A stretch of DNA of 64,000 nt from Patiria pectinifera. Lineage: Eukaryota; Echinodermata; Asteroidea; Valvatida; Asterinidae. This document shows, one piece after another, positions 43,201-54,768 of this stretch. The notes under the pieces were generated by a model that saw only the letters and a program-made list of their open reading frames with translations, was not told the origin of the DNA and ran no database searches. The position numbers and the translations under genes were made by a program. The stretch is from contig CM057147.1 in the NCBI GenBank assembly GCA_029964075.1, positions 29,161,513 through 29,225,512 of the forward strand, in the 5' to 3' direction. Positions within the stretch are counted from its first letter, which is position 1. The number at the start of each line of letters is the position of its first letter.

Positions 43201-46200
43201 ACTGAAGAGCTTATGAACTGATTATTGCGAGCACCAGTCAAATTTCTTGTAACGAATGATTCCGCTACATTATTTTGATCATTGAGCCTCTCAATAAAAA
43301 TTTGAAAATGAACAAAACTGCTCTAAAATGCTTACTGATCGGCAAATCTTTGTCTTGACAAAGACCCTGCTTGGATCGAAACGTTAGGCCCCTACTTTTT
43401 TCTCATTTCAATTAAAATATTCAAGAGTTTGAAATTTGAGGACAAAACCAGCACTAAAATGACTGTTTCTAGCCTTCCACCATGTACATACCACATTTGT
43501 AAAGTAGTATCCAGCTTCGCCTTGCATCAACCGGGACGGGTTTGCAAACCTGGTGATGTACTGAATATTGGAGTGCAGTTGGGGCGGGTTGGCTTTAAGC
43601 ACCATGTAGATGATGGCAGGCAGATAGTCGTCGGCACTCGCTGGTGCATCCTGGGACAGGCTGATGATCTTGAAGATGTTCTTGCTGCAGCGCACGATGC
43701 AGGACAGCTTGTCGATGGGCGCCCGACGAGAGTTGACTTCGATGAGGTCTGATGAAGGGATTACCGAGAAAAAAAAAAGTCTCAAACTGTTAGCTCACGT
43801 ACACTACCTAGTTCTCTTTCAATTGAAATCCTCAAATACTGCTTTTGACCGAACAAAATAAAGAATTGTTGTAACGCTCACTCTATGAAGGTTGTTAGTT
43901 CTTGAAAATTTTGATGATTTTACTAAAAGGAGATTATTATTTCCAAGACTATGGATTTGATTTATCATGTCGATAGCGCCGTCTACTGCTGCGGCAGCTT
44001 GGCTCGGGTAATTATCAGCACCCAGACTCTAAGCAGTCTTAAACAGAGTGATTAAAACCTCTCGAGCACACATTTATTCCCTTAATTAAGGTATTTCATA
44101 ATAATTTGGTACTTCAAATGATCATTCCAATTCAGTCTCTGACCAAGACTAACTCCGGAACAGCCCACTGGCCCTCAGTTTTTATGCAATACTCCTAAGT
44201 TAATAACACTAACCTGTTTGGGCCCTCTCGATCAGCTCTCTCACCCTGGGGCTACTCTCATCAATGACTGCATCCAGCATGGCAGGCAAGATCCATCGCA
44301 GACGTCGGATGCGATTCTGGACGGCTAGGTCCTTTTGCTCATCGTCCGTGTACGGCGGGCAGAAGAGCGTGCGGTACAAGCGGGTCATGATGACCTTCTC
44401 TATGTTGTCCAGCATGCCTTCCAACTGATCTTGTGACGACCCTGAAATTTGACAGTGATGAATTTCAAGGACCATTTAAGCACATTTTGCTCCGTGGATC
44501 CGTAGTCAAATCATCAATGACAATAAAAGCCAAAAACAGAAAAAAAGTCTCACGGCCGGTTCATAATTAACGCGAATTTATTGGGAAAACGATCGAAGAG
44601 CGTCACACTGAAATCTTAATGTGTAACGTCACGAATTAACTTTGCTTTATTGCTTTCATGTGAAATATGACCCGGCCTTGAGCCAAACCCTGCTCTACAG
44701 ATTGTACGTCAAAGTGGGAAACACAAAATAGTCAACGGGGCAACCAAACATTACAGGGAACATACGGCAGCTATTAGGTGGAATTATGAGTGGTCGGATT
44801 CTACTTTAACCCTCCTATGCAAACATACATTCTGTGCAAAGTTGTCCTTTTAGTCAAAATCAAGTGACTGTTTTTAAAGGTTAAGTGCTCCCTGCCTACA
44901 TAAAGCAGGTGATTGATAAGCCAGCTGTGCCCACCACCTGTCTGAGTTTGTCTGTTGAATGAATTTGACTAGTCGCAGCGCTTGCTTGAAATATGATCTG
45001 ACTGTTGGTGACTAGCCTGCGTAAAAAGCATGGCAGGGAAGAGGATTGATATTTTTTTTGACTGTCTGTGACTGTTCAGAGAGCAGGAAGGTTAATACCC
45101 ACTTGCTGTGCACAATGACTGAACCCTTTAGCAGTTGTATGAGATTGTATTACATTGTATTTATTCCTCATTAAAATCAATAAAACTATAGGATGCTTGG
45201 GCAGTTTTAGGCGGTATGAGGAGTAACAGGCAGGGCAGTATGGACGGTACGAGGGCTAATGGGTTAATTAAAAGCAGCCTGCTCTAGCTGGGAGCACACT
45301 GGGAACAGATCAAGTATGCAGTATTATTCAAAATGAAGAATTGAAAAGGAAGGACGTTCTGAGATTTGTTCTCTCTTTTTTATGTCTTCATTCATGTAGT
45401 TTTTAAAAGAAAGCCATTAATACGAATGTAAAATTTCAAGTGCCAGAATTATTGTTGTTAGCTTTCCATTTCCATCAAAACATATTGGGTGACACTTTTG
45501 GAGAGCTGCATGACGCATGTTGTGAAGTAGAATGATTGGTTTGATCTTGAAGCACTGTTTGAAAAATGTTGACAGCCCGTATCTTTGCACACTTTGACCC
45601 CATAAAGCAAAATGTAAGAGTTACTGTGTTCGACTTATGTGCAACGGTACGTAGGTTTGAACCCTGACAGGGAACACGGTGCTTGTGTTCTTGGGCAATT
45701 GCTCTCTCCTCACAGGAGTATGAATGGGTACCTGTGAGGGTAGAGACCAGAGTTTGCTGATCTTGAGCTGCTGCAGAAAATGGTATCATGGCCTGACGAA
45801 CAGGGGTAATAAATGCGAAGCGCATTTCCATCACAAGTCAATCACAAGTCATCACATGTCAATCACAAGTCATCACGAGTCAATCGCACGTCATCACAAG
45901 TACATCACAAGTCAATCACTAGTCCATCACAAGTCCACCACGAGTCAATCACAAGCCATCACAAGCCATCACAAGTCAATCACAAGTCATCACAAGTCCA
46001 TCACAAGTCAATCACACATTATCACAAGTCAATCACAAGTCATCAAAAGTCAATCACAGGTCATCACAAGCCATCACAAGCCATCACAAGTCAGCACAAG
46101 TCAATCACAAGTGAATGACAAATGTCATCCAGTTCCAATTCACGTCAAAAGCTATTTACATGAACTTCACACCCTATTTCTTGTAACTGGACCCATGAAT

Positions 46201-49200
46201 GGACTTGCGAGTTATAATGTACTTGTGACTGGACTTTTGACAAACTCAACTCCAGCCATGTTTTGTGGGATATGATAACAGATCCCTGTCTACTTAATGG
46301 ACCAAAAGAAAATGTACTTGCTGCGCCGGAAGAAAAGTCTGAAGAGCAGCTGTAAACGATGCCTCAAAGCAGATGACGCTGATGGTGGTGATGCGAGAGC
46401 TAGTCCAGCATAGCAACAAAACAGAAAAGATATTTACCTTGCGCGAGTTTACCTTTGAACGCTACATGGCTCTTGATGCGTTCGCCCATGGCGGCGTAGA
46501 AGTCCTGCACCATCTCCGACTGCTCGTCCACGCTGAGGTGGGTGGCGCGCTGGATCTTCTCCACGAAGAGCCGGCACTGCTTGTTCAGGTCCTGGGCGGC
46601 CGGACGGTTCAGCATCTTCAGGAACTCCATGAAGTCGCCCATGGCCTTCTGGCTCTCTGTGCTGTGCTTGCGCTCCAAGGGAGGATGCTGGGCAACCATT
46701 TCTGCAAAATCACAAAAATGGTGTGAAGTTTCATAATTATCATTCTAATAATTTGCATACACATGTATACCATAAAAGGTGCTGCTGGCATGAAAGTGTG
46801 TCCTAGCCTACCAAATTTCATAAAACCAGTCACTTCATTTCCAAATCAGAAAGGGGGTAGGCAGGAGTGGGGGAATCCCCCCTTTTGTTTATGTTCCTGT
46901 TTGATTACAACTGACATCTTGGAGCCCCCAAATGGGGCAATTCAGACAAATTTTTTTTTAATAGCTAGCCTTTTCTAGTGATACAAAAGTTATTTTCTGT
47001 TGAATGACACCTTGAATAATACATTTTAAAAATCGGCCAAAGTTTAGTTACGGAATCATTACAAATTGTTTTTTTTTTTATGGCCCAACGACAGTTCAGT
47101 TTTCACAGGGTAGTCTGGTTCCAGCCCCCCTCCCCAAATCAGAACTACTAATGTAGGGATGGAACCAGTTTACTCGCAGGACAGATTTGTCTGTGGGCAA
47201 AGCAACCCAAAATAAAAAAGACAGACTTTTCCTGTCAAAATACAACATACAAGATAACAATTCCACAAATTCCACACATTAAATTGCTTGAAGAGCAAGT
47301 AAAGAAAGGTTTGCGGAAACACCATGTGCGAATAATTTCTCAACTAAGAGAATGGTTCTGAAGAGAACCAGAGGTATAAACTCGACGTTCCGGTCAGTAT
47401 GCTCTGACCGTCTTCAGGTCTTGAAGAGCAAGGGCAGTACAGCATTAAGGATCCGTAAAACATTAAACACTCTGCCATATATTCAACATTTTTCATCACT
47501 GTAAACATCTACAAGTATCTTACCCTTGTTTGGACTCTTGGCAGTTTTACCGAAGAACGTCTTGACCGCTTTGCTGCGGGTGGATGATTGCTGCTTCTTC
47601 TTCTCCTCAAACTTGTCAAAGGTGAGCGGTTCGTTGCTCTGGCCCGAGGCGGGCTGAAGCGAGTGGGCACGCTCGCTGTCCGCAATTCTTCAGGACACAA
47701 AAGATCAATAAAGTTGTAGTTTACTAGACATAAACTGGATAAATTTCAGTTTAGCTGTAAGCACAAATTCTTCGCTGAGGACCTTCATGAGTCCTCTTCA
47801 ATCCTGAGATAACAAACTTATACATGTACCTCCAGGAGGGGACTAAGTAGGTTAACGTCCTCCTTAATTCTGATTGATTGTCCATCTTAGACCCCCATGT
47901 CTGCAAAAGCTGCAGTTCCAGAAAGTGGGCTTGATTAAGGTACAGGTAAGTGTAATTATTAGGCTGTGTTTGTAAAGTCCTTCCCATCTGCCCCCATAGA
48001 CTTAACTTTTTTTAAGAACACGAACTAACACTCCCTCTCTGGCTGGCAAATTCAACAAGGCAAGCCCAGCAGTCAAAATAAATCAAGTGACTGTGATAGT
48101 TGAGTGCTCCCTGCCTACATGAAACAGGATTGACTGGCTGTGACTGTTATGAAACTTGATACAGCTATGCATTGGCTGTAGGAGATTGATAAGCCAGCTG
48201 TGTCTACCCGTTACCTGCTTTTGTTTGTTGATGGAATATGACTAGCCAAGCGCCTACAGAAATATGGTCTGATTCAGGGATGTGATTGGTCTGTGACAAA
48301 AAAACCTGAAAATGTTATGCATGAAGTGCAAACTCTGGCGAGCGCGAAGCGCAAAGCCATTTCGGCATGGGGTCCGGGGCCCACTTAAGGGCCCCGAAAA
48401 TTTTTTGATTTAAGATGCTCTGTGGTGCAATCTGAGGCGATTACTGGGCACTTTCCTCTGAAATTTTGGAGCAGAATTTGCTTTAATTTTAAGAAGAATT
48501 TTCCTTCATTTGTTAAATTGTACTCTTGTTCTTATAAAGTTTCTTCTGTACTCAAATTTGAGAACCATGCATTTTCATGTTACCTCGCCGTATTGGCCAT
48601 GCTTTGGTGTGCTTTGGGTGTTTCACATGGGATATGACTCGAGCGATTTCTATCCACTCGACGCGTAGTTAATAATGTCGTTGCAAACATTGCAAAAAAC
48701 CTTGCCAGCGCCGGGTTGCTATTTTATCGAAACACTCTTGAAATTCATGCTGATGCCCGTCAATAATTACGGAGTCCCGAAACCATTCCTACCGGAACTT
48801 ATTTTTCACTTCTTTATCAAGCTCTAGCAGTTGCACTAATAAATCTCCTTGCGACAGGATCGACTTGTTGGGCGCAGCCATGTTGGAAGTATACGTACAC
48901 AAATACTCCGAGTCGACGCACGTTAAACAACGCAACAACGTGCATAATCCACATTGTACCGTACTGTATGCTGAGTAATATTAGTCTGTACACCTGACCA
49001 GCGCAACACGTGCATCTCTCAAGTATCGACACAGGAACAAGACCTAAATAATCACAACCTTGGACCCGAGCGAAAGATCACATGATCGCGCTAATGGCAA
49101 CGCATAGTCTTCAACTTCGTTCTCACATTGGGTATCCAATATGTGCGTGTGTTAAAAGAAATATCGATCAACGAAGTAATGTCCGTAAGTTAATTTCGGA

Positions 49201-49820
49201 TATTTCGGCAAGCAAAACTCATTATGAATAATTAATTAGCACATTCTACCCCCTATTTTCTCAACGGATTCACACGATTCACATTGGTGGACTTTTGATG
49301 CCCAAAAAAACTGGATTTCCGGAAAAAAACGGAGAAATCACATCCCTGCTGATTGTTGGTGACTAGCCTGCCCAAAAGGCATGGAGGGGGAAGTGGAATG
49401 AAAGTTTGACTGTCTGTGATGTGACTCATCAAACAAAACGATGGTTTGAATAGACCCATTCACTTAAACCCGCCCAATAAAGTTTCAACCAAACGGGTCG
49501 TATACATGAGTGTATGGCGCGTTTGGCTGGAGCATGTAGGGTGTGGCATTTCAGAGACATGTGTGGTGTTGCTCACGTGCACAGTGGGCCGAGCCTAACG
49601 GAAGGGTCTAACATTCGACACGGAACACCTACTTGCGAGCAAGCAAAGCGTCGCTCTCTATCTGCGCCTGCCGGGACTTCTGGCACACCTCACGCCAACA
49701 CTTGGAGCAGTAGCCCTGCCACGCCACGTTGCCATAGAAACCGCATCCATTCTTGCACATCAGCTCAGACTCCTTCATGTGGAAGCCCCGCTTCTTTTTT
49801 GACGACGATGACATATTCAT
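40293..49820 (-). CDS. RABGEF1: Rab5 guanine nucleotide exchange factor, Rabex-5
   Basis: Seven exons: 49633-49820, 47524-47687, 46438-46701, 44214-44441, 43492-43748, 41061-41318, 40293-40424. All phases agree and give 496 residues (human about 491). Exon 1 has the A20 zinc finger [15 protein letters not shown] (C-x3-C-x11-C-x2-C), followed by a ubiquitin-binding helix. Then come [11 protein letters not shown], a helical bundle and the VPS9 domain (exons 4-6) with [21 protein letters not shown] and GYYFTN, keeping the Asp, Pro, Tyr and Thr of the active site. The C terminus ([20 protein letters not shown] onward) is the coiled coil that binds Rabaptin-5. The protein activates Rab5 on early endosomes. 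The exon 3 donor has an alternative 15 bases upstream in the same phase (AAAG-GTAAAC at about 46454), which would drop five residues. Confidence 0.96.
40810..41035. repeat. dispersed repeat in RABGEF1 intron
   Basis: Its end GCGCCCTCTTTCGTTGGCGC then ACGGAGTCCATA matches GTGCCATCTTTTGTTGGCAC then ACGGAGCCCATA at about 53613-53650. Family unknown. Confidence 0.4.
41716..41882. repeat. constant-loop hairpin H3
   Basis: In the RABGEF1 intron between exons 5 and 6, in the opposite orientation to H1 and H2: loop CGAGGCGAAGCCGAG, ends ACAAATATAACATGG. The arms, including ACAAACTAGTTTCC and GGTGGACAGTCGATATT, pair almost perfectly but differ from H1 and H2. Confidence 0.8.
42217..42287. repeat. near-perfect 26-bp hairpin
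   Basis: GTAAAGTGCATGTGTAGTAG..ACTGTC and its inverse enclose an 18-base loop, with at most a mismatch or two. It sits within the same RABGEF1 intron. Most likely a small foldback; an intronic small-RNA precursor is a remote alternative. Confidence 0.7.
44866..45075. repeat. dispersed repeat with an uninterrupted empty site
   Basis: TTAAGTGCTCCCTGCCTACA, GATTGATAAGCCAGCTGTG and GTTGGTGACTAGCCTGC also occur at 48085-48274 plus 49355-49430, where a hAT-like element splits the sequence. Here the junction reads GATCTGACTGTTGG without insertion. Confidence 0.65.
45610..45822 (+). mobile_element. tRNA-derived SINE, copy 5 (head degraded)
   Basis: GTAGGTTTGAACCC (box B), TTGTGTTCTTGGGCAA, CACAGGAGTATGAATGGGTA and GGCCTGACGAACAGGGGTAA match the other copies. 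It is in the RABGEF1 intron and is followed directly by the satellite at 45829. Confidence 0.75.
45829..46120. repeat. AATCACAAGTCATCACAAGTC satellite
   Basis: Roughly 290 bases of TCAATCACAAGTCATCACAA-type units with minor variants. It produces long artefactual open frames (His-Lys-Ser repeats). Confidence 0.9.
48275..49348. mobile_element. hAT-like element with CAGGGATGTGATT ends
   Basis: Ends CAGGGATGTGATT, inverted, with CTGATT directly repeated on both sides (48269-48274, 49349-49354). If the flanks are extended with mismatches, eight bases as in hAT would be possible. The interior has GAGCGCGAAGCGC and GGGGCCC motifs but no transposase frame. The pre-insertion state is preserved in the related repeat at 44866-45075. 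Confidence 0.75.
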
Positions 49821-51220
49821 GGTGATGATCGGTCTTTTGAACTACTTAATCAACTGTATGAAAGTGCGTTGCCCTGAGGAAGGGAAAAAATCTGCAAATT
49901 CAAATCAATTTGTTATAAGCTAGACCTTTATCATGCTGCCACCATTTCAGTCATGTTCCCTGTATCCAGTAACAGTACTGAATGATAATGTTTTTTGTGC
50001 AAAAAGGAACCAGACTATTTTTCCTTCAAGTTTCGCTTTGGTTACGTTGATTTGAATGGGAACAAATGAAGATGGCCCCAATATGATAATGGTCTACTGC
50101 ATTGTTTAACCAAAAAAACACCCAACTATGTCCAAACAATTTGTTTTCATAAAAATTCATTCAAAATATTGCGACCTCTCCCGCTCTACAACACCCAAAA
50201 ATATTTTAATTATACCATGGAGGAAGGAATGATTATACACAACTGTACTGGTAATGTCTGCCTGTGCACAAAATAGTGTTAGAGGCAGCTTGGTTAGGGG
50301 GTATTTTTACAGTATTCTGTAACATAGTCTTTATAATCGTCGGATTTGAACAACGCCCCCATTGAAAGTATGGTACGAGCCCCCCCCCCCTGCCCCGCCC
50401 CCTTTGATTTTCGGAGGTCAAGACTCAAGTGTTCTTCTTGTTTGACTATCCATACACTTTGTACACAACCAACGAAGTGGCGTTTGGATACTACAAGTAC
50501 AAGTACATTCCTTCCACAATAAATTTATCACGTTTTAAAATTTCGCACTTAAAAAATGGTTTCTTTTTTATTGATACTTACGCCTGATTTTAATGATAAC
50601 GATCATGACGATGACGATAACCGATACGATTCACATGACTCACACATGTATAGCGCCCTCAATAGCTCTGATTAATTAAAGCAATGGCTGGTCCCAATAT
50701 TCAGATGTATTGAGATATCACTGTAAAGTAAGGAAACCAGTTATTAATATGAATATTGAATTTTAATACTGACCTTTGACCAATGTTTACAACATACCCT
50801 CGACAGATGATTTTGATGCACAGAATTTAAAGAAATTCCCGGAATTGTGTGAGTATGTAAACTCTTGTGATGTGCACATTTTGAGAATTGGTGGTTTCGG
50901 TGTAGATTTGTCTAAGCCACGTTCACGGGTCTAATTTGTCTAGAGATCATTCGGGCGGGCAAACGTGTTTAGGAACTCCAATCATCATCATGAACAATGA
51001 TGAATGTCAATTTTCTTGGGTTGATTTGCATGCATTTGTTTGTAGGCCCTACTTTTTTTGTAGGCCTACGTAGTCGTTTCGTTTTCCTAGTTCGGGATTT
51101 TTTCTAGTTCCGGATTGCTTCAAATAAAAACGTACGTACCTCTTTTGGATTAGTTTCCAATAATTTTTTTTCTGACGATGTGCATTTTGAAAAGAAAAAT
51201 GTAAGCTCCTTGATACTACT
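49821..51220. other. upstream region of RABGEF1
   Basis: No further exon recognised. It includes a C-run repeat at 50345-50395 related to 9395. Being 5' of RABGEF1 it should contain that gene's promoter, but no defined element could be picked. Confidence 0.35.
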
Positions 51221-51312
51221 ACTAGCCCAACTGCGTCTGGCCGTACAGTACTATCGCAAGCTCTGCGTACTACAGAGCTTGCAATAGTACTTTACGGCCA
51301 GACGCAGTTTGG
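51221..51312. repeat. miniature hairpin with FB2 ends
   Basis: AACTGCGTCTGGCCGTACAG and GCAAGCTCTG are followed almost at once by their inverse, giving a 40-base-arm hairpin. The arms equal the outer ends of FB2 (8467-9273), so it looks like an extreme deletion derivative of it. Confidence 0.8.
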
Positions 51313-51353
51313 CTACTTGATACACAAAGATTTTTCCGATGAAGTATTTAGAA

Positions 51354-51913
51354 GATAGTGGATATTTTGCCGGATGTAATGACGGCAAACTAACGTTTAC
51401 TAAAGGTTTGCCGGCAATCCATATCAACAGAGGGCGCTGTACTCTTTAAGATAGGGCTGAATCATAAGATGTATTAAATACCCATCAAAAGTTGTGTAGC
51501 ACGTTTGGTGTAGTGGTTAAGCAGAAGCTCTTGTGAGCGGGATGACTCGAGTTCGAATCCGATCGCCGCCACATTTTTAAGTTTTTTTCCCATCCCCAAA
51601 TAAATAAGAATATTCTTCTTTTATTATTTTAATATGTCTCAAACATTTTATTGCAGAGTATTACATTTTCTTTTTCAGATTTGTGGCTCTGGAGGATTTT
51701 TTTTAAAAGGGAAATAAAGTCCGAAATTATAAAATGGTCTGAATCCCATCTTGTGAATACGAGGTTACAACGATAATATTGGCATGGAGCCAGACTAAAA
51801 TTTGTCAGCGGAAAATGTTTAAGTACAAAAAAACAGTGACTGCGCATGTTCAGTGCATATCCGGCAAACTAACGTTTACTAAAGGTTTGCCGTCTCCGGC
51901 AAAATATCCACTG
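51354..51913. mobile_element. composite element: foldback ends around a tRNA-like head and shared tail, copy 1
   Basis: The ends AGTGGATATTTTGCCGG are inverted. Each end holds the motif TTTGCCG, then its complement CGGCAAA, then TTTGCCG again. Inside are AGAGGGCGCTGTAC, a tRNA-like head (51492-51573; TGGTGTAGTGGTTAAGC and GAGTTCGAATCC) and the tail GGAGGATTTTTTTTAAAAGG then GAAATAAAGTCCGAA (about 51691-51727), which is also found in 61418-61800. Confidence 0.7.
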
Positions 51914-53780
51914 CCTATTTAGAAGAGGAATTTTGGCCAGATTTGGGACTCGCACTTCGACATGCATGACATGTTTCAACGGTTTGTAGAAAATCGCGGG
52001 AGCTGCGAATCGACGATAAATTTTCTCCTCGGTATATCACTTGGAACGTGTGATTTCGAATATTTTGTTCATACACTACAGTCGTATAAACTCTTCCATT
52101 GAATACTTGTTGAATCAAAATAAGTTGTCAAGTCTCTAATTTTTGAAAATTTGCCAACGAATGACCGTATGCTTTTGCCTAGTTCCGGATAGCGCGTGCA
52201 CTTACGACCCAACTACATGCGCGTTAATCAATTTTGTGTGACGTATTCTGTGCTGGGTCAAAGATTTTCGGTCCGTGCGTGAGTTCGCGCCGTTGCGCTG
52301 CACTGAGACAAAAGTTTCAAAATCATTTACGTTTTTCTCTTTTTAAAATTTACTGGATTTCTCTTGAATAAATTTTGAAAACCCCACAACTTCAGGTCAT
52401 GAAACAATCGTTTTGTACGCGGGAAAGAGTTCCACAAGAACTCTTGCCTATGACTCGAGCCTTATTGCAAATATTGCTTGAGTGCATTTGAAAAATGAAA
52501 ATTGTATAAACGGCACCATGACAGACATTGCTGCTTTTTCCTTCCCACACTGCTTGGTAGCCATTTGTACAAAATCACTCAAAATGCAAAAAGGTCTATT
52601 TGTCTAGCAATCATATGGTTGATTTTTTTTTTACAGTTTACAGTTTTTTTACAGTTACTATGGAAATGAAATCTGTTGACCATCGCTGGAAAGAATAACC
52701 CTTGTGACTTCCATGTTGCTAATGCTTCAGTGAGTTCTTGAAGACTGGAACAATGGTCTGCTTCTTGAGTTCCCTCCAGGGCCCTGTTCAGGCCATGATG
52801 CGTCCCGCAATGTGGGTACCGGGAGTCAAACTGGTGCACAGCCACAGAGAGAAGTACGCATTCAATAAATCATGGGCAAATTTCCTTTATTAAACCCTAT
52901 TTCCCATATTGCATTGTAAGTCTAGAGTCCGAGGCATGATCTCTGTCACTCAGACTGGGATCCTGAGTGCAGAAAAGCATGCAAAACTAATTCAGGCCAA
53001 CTTTACTCACTCTTTAGCAAACAAAATTTGTCAAAGTTTTCATAAGGCGAAGACAAAGTCCTCAGTATTTCACCAGCCAAGTGGTAGGTCTCAATTGAAA
53101 TTTTAAAGGAGACTTTTCTCCAACATTTTGCGGCTGAGAGTGAAGCCAACTGATTTCAGTTTGAAGTCTAAGACTAGACTGGTACATGTCCAACTGTTTG
53201 AAAAGATTGACCCTTCCGTGGTCTGGTGGCAGACTATGGAGAGATGTGTAGAAATAGAGACCGGTACCAGCTCTCATACACAGTATTGAGAGTCCCAATT
53301 TTTGGACTAGCCCTGGCTATTATCTCCGTGCACAAATACCCCTTCAACGGCCAGAAAAGGAGAGTTGGGGTAGACCTAGACTGGTTCCCAATTCATCCAC
53401 TGCGTATTTCAAATGATCCAAAGTTATTGGGCATGGGAATTAGTCTGGGAGACCATCGCAAAATAAATTCAAATGCATTCGCTGACGCTCACGTGAAGAC
53501 GCTGTGGCTAATAGCTTTTGCACTTTCAGGAAGTCGTGCGTACTTCGCGCGTAAACCAGTACAATCTGCACATGCTGTGTGTCCCGTCCAGGTTGTTCTC
53601 AAAAGTGTTAAAAAGGTGCCATCTTTTGTTGGCACACGGAGCCCATATGGCACAACAGTTATAACACAACAATTCTGACAAGCATCTCATAAAAAAAGAT
53701 AATTCATTGTACATGTAACTTGCATTAATAATCGATTTACTGGTCCTATCCAGAGGGGCCAGCATGTAGTCCTCTTTGTA
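51914..53780. other. intergenic, no gene assigned
   Basis: Includes a dispersed-repeat end at about 53560-53650 (see 40810). The 150-codon open frame at 53226-53678 crosses that repeat and has no family resemblance. Confidence 0.35.
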
Positions 53781-53990
53781 CACCTGACTGACTGACTGAT
53801 GTCCTCCCCGAGTGACTGACTGATTGCAAACTGACTCCCCGACTGACTCCCCGTCCCCGACTGACTGACTCCCCGACTGATGGACTGACTCCCCGACTAA
53901 CTGATTGACTGACTGACCGATTTCCCGACTGACTGACTCAATCTCTCCCCAATCACTGACTGACTCACCCACTCACTCAGTGACACACTT
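53781..53990. repeat. GACTGACT/CCCCGACTGA repeat
   Basis: Irregular tandem units of ACTGACTGACTCCCCG. Open frames on the minus strand (Gly-Glu-Ser-Val-rich) are repeat translation. Confidence 0.85.
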
Positions 53991-54414
53991 ATTGACTAAC
54001 ACTTGTGATAGTCTGGTTGTTGGCTGGTGAAGAGAGCCGAGCAGTGCTATTGTATAGGATGACCCCATTGTGACACGTACCACATGCATGAAGAGATTTC
54101 AAGTGACTAGCCATTCTGTTGAATGGCTTGAATAGATTTTGTTGTGCTCTGGGACCAGCTCTACTATGCTTGAGGTGGTTTATAGCTTGTAATTGTTTGA
54201 TCGTATCTGTTATGCCCTAACGGTAGCAGAGACCCCAACTAGCGAAAAGTCCGGTCACGATAATAATTCTATCACGAAGGCCCCCTTTAATGGCGAAAGC
54301 GTTGTGCTAGCTATTGTTCAGATAATCCATCACAGGGCAGTTGTCTTGTACAGTAGCATGCACAATGGTTTCTCCATTGAAGGGGGCCTCATGAGTGTAC
54401 AGTGATCATGTGCC

Positions 54415-54666
54415 CAGGACCCAATTCAATGTCTCTGCTTACAGTTAGCAAAAAATCCCTGCATACTATAGCAGAAAATTCCGTGCTTACAGTAAGCGCA
54501 TTTCACGTGTTAGCTAGGAATTTTGGCTTACGGGCATGCGTACATCCAATAACTAAGGATTGCGTGCTTACAGGGTTAGCACAGAATTTTTGTGCTAGCG
54601 CGGTTAGCACAGAACGGTAATCGTAAGCGCGGAATGCTGTGGTAAGCAGAGCTATGAAATTGGGCC
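54415..54666. mobile_element. MITE with GGGCCCAATTTCAT-type ends
   Basis: Left GGACCCAATTCAATGTCTCT then GCTTAC; right, inverted, GGGCCCAATTTCATAGCTCT then GCTTAC. Internal repeated GCTTACAGTAAGC- and GTTAGCACAGAA-like motifs. A very widespread repeat type in marine invertebrate genomes, by recollection. Confidence 0.65.
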
Positions 54667-54768
54667 CAGATTCCAAGTGCATGTCGGATCGCGCCCAAAC
54701 CATAGTTGGAACAATGCTACAGTTCGGTCGTAATACTTATAATGTCCTTTTATTTAACTGAACTTTAG

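Noticed and set aside
45724-46275. 183-codon His-Lys-Ser-rich frame
   Set aside because: Runs through a SINE and the AATCACAAGTC satellite; no gene character.
51492-51573. Functional tRNA gene
   Set aside because: Boxes A and B are recognisable, but stems pair poorly and the sequence sits inside a repeat element with a shared tail.
53226-53678. 150-codon plus-strand frame
   Set aside because: Crosses a dispersed repeat, has no homologue recognised and no splice or start context.
53526-53972. 148-codon minus-strand frame rich in Gly-Glu-Ser-Val
   Set aside because: Mostly translation of the GACTGACT repeat.
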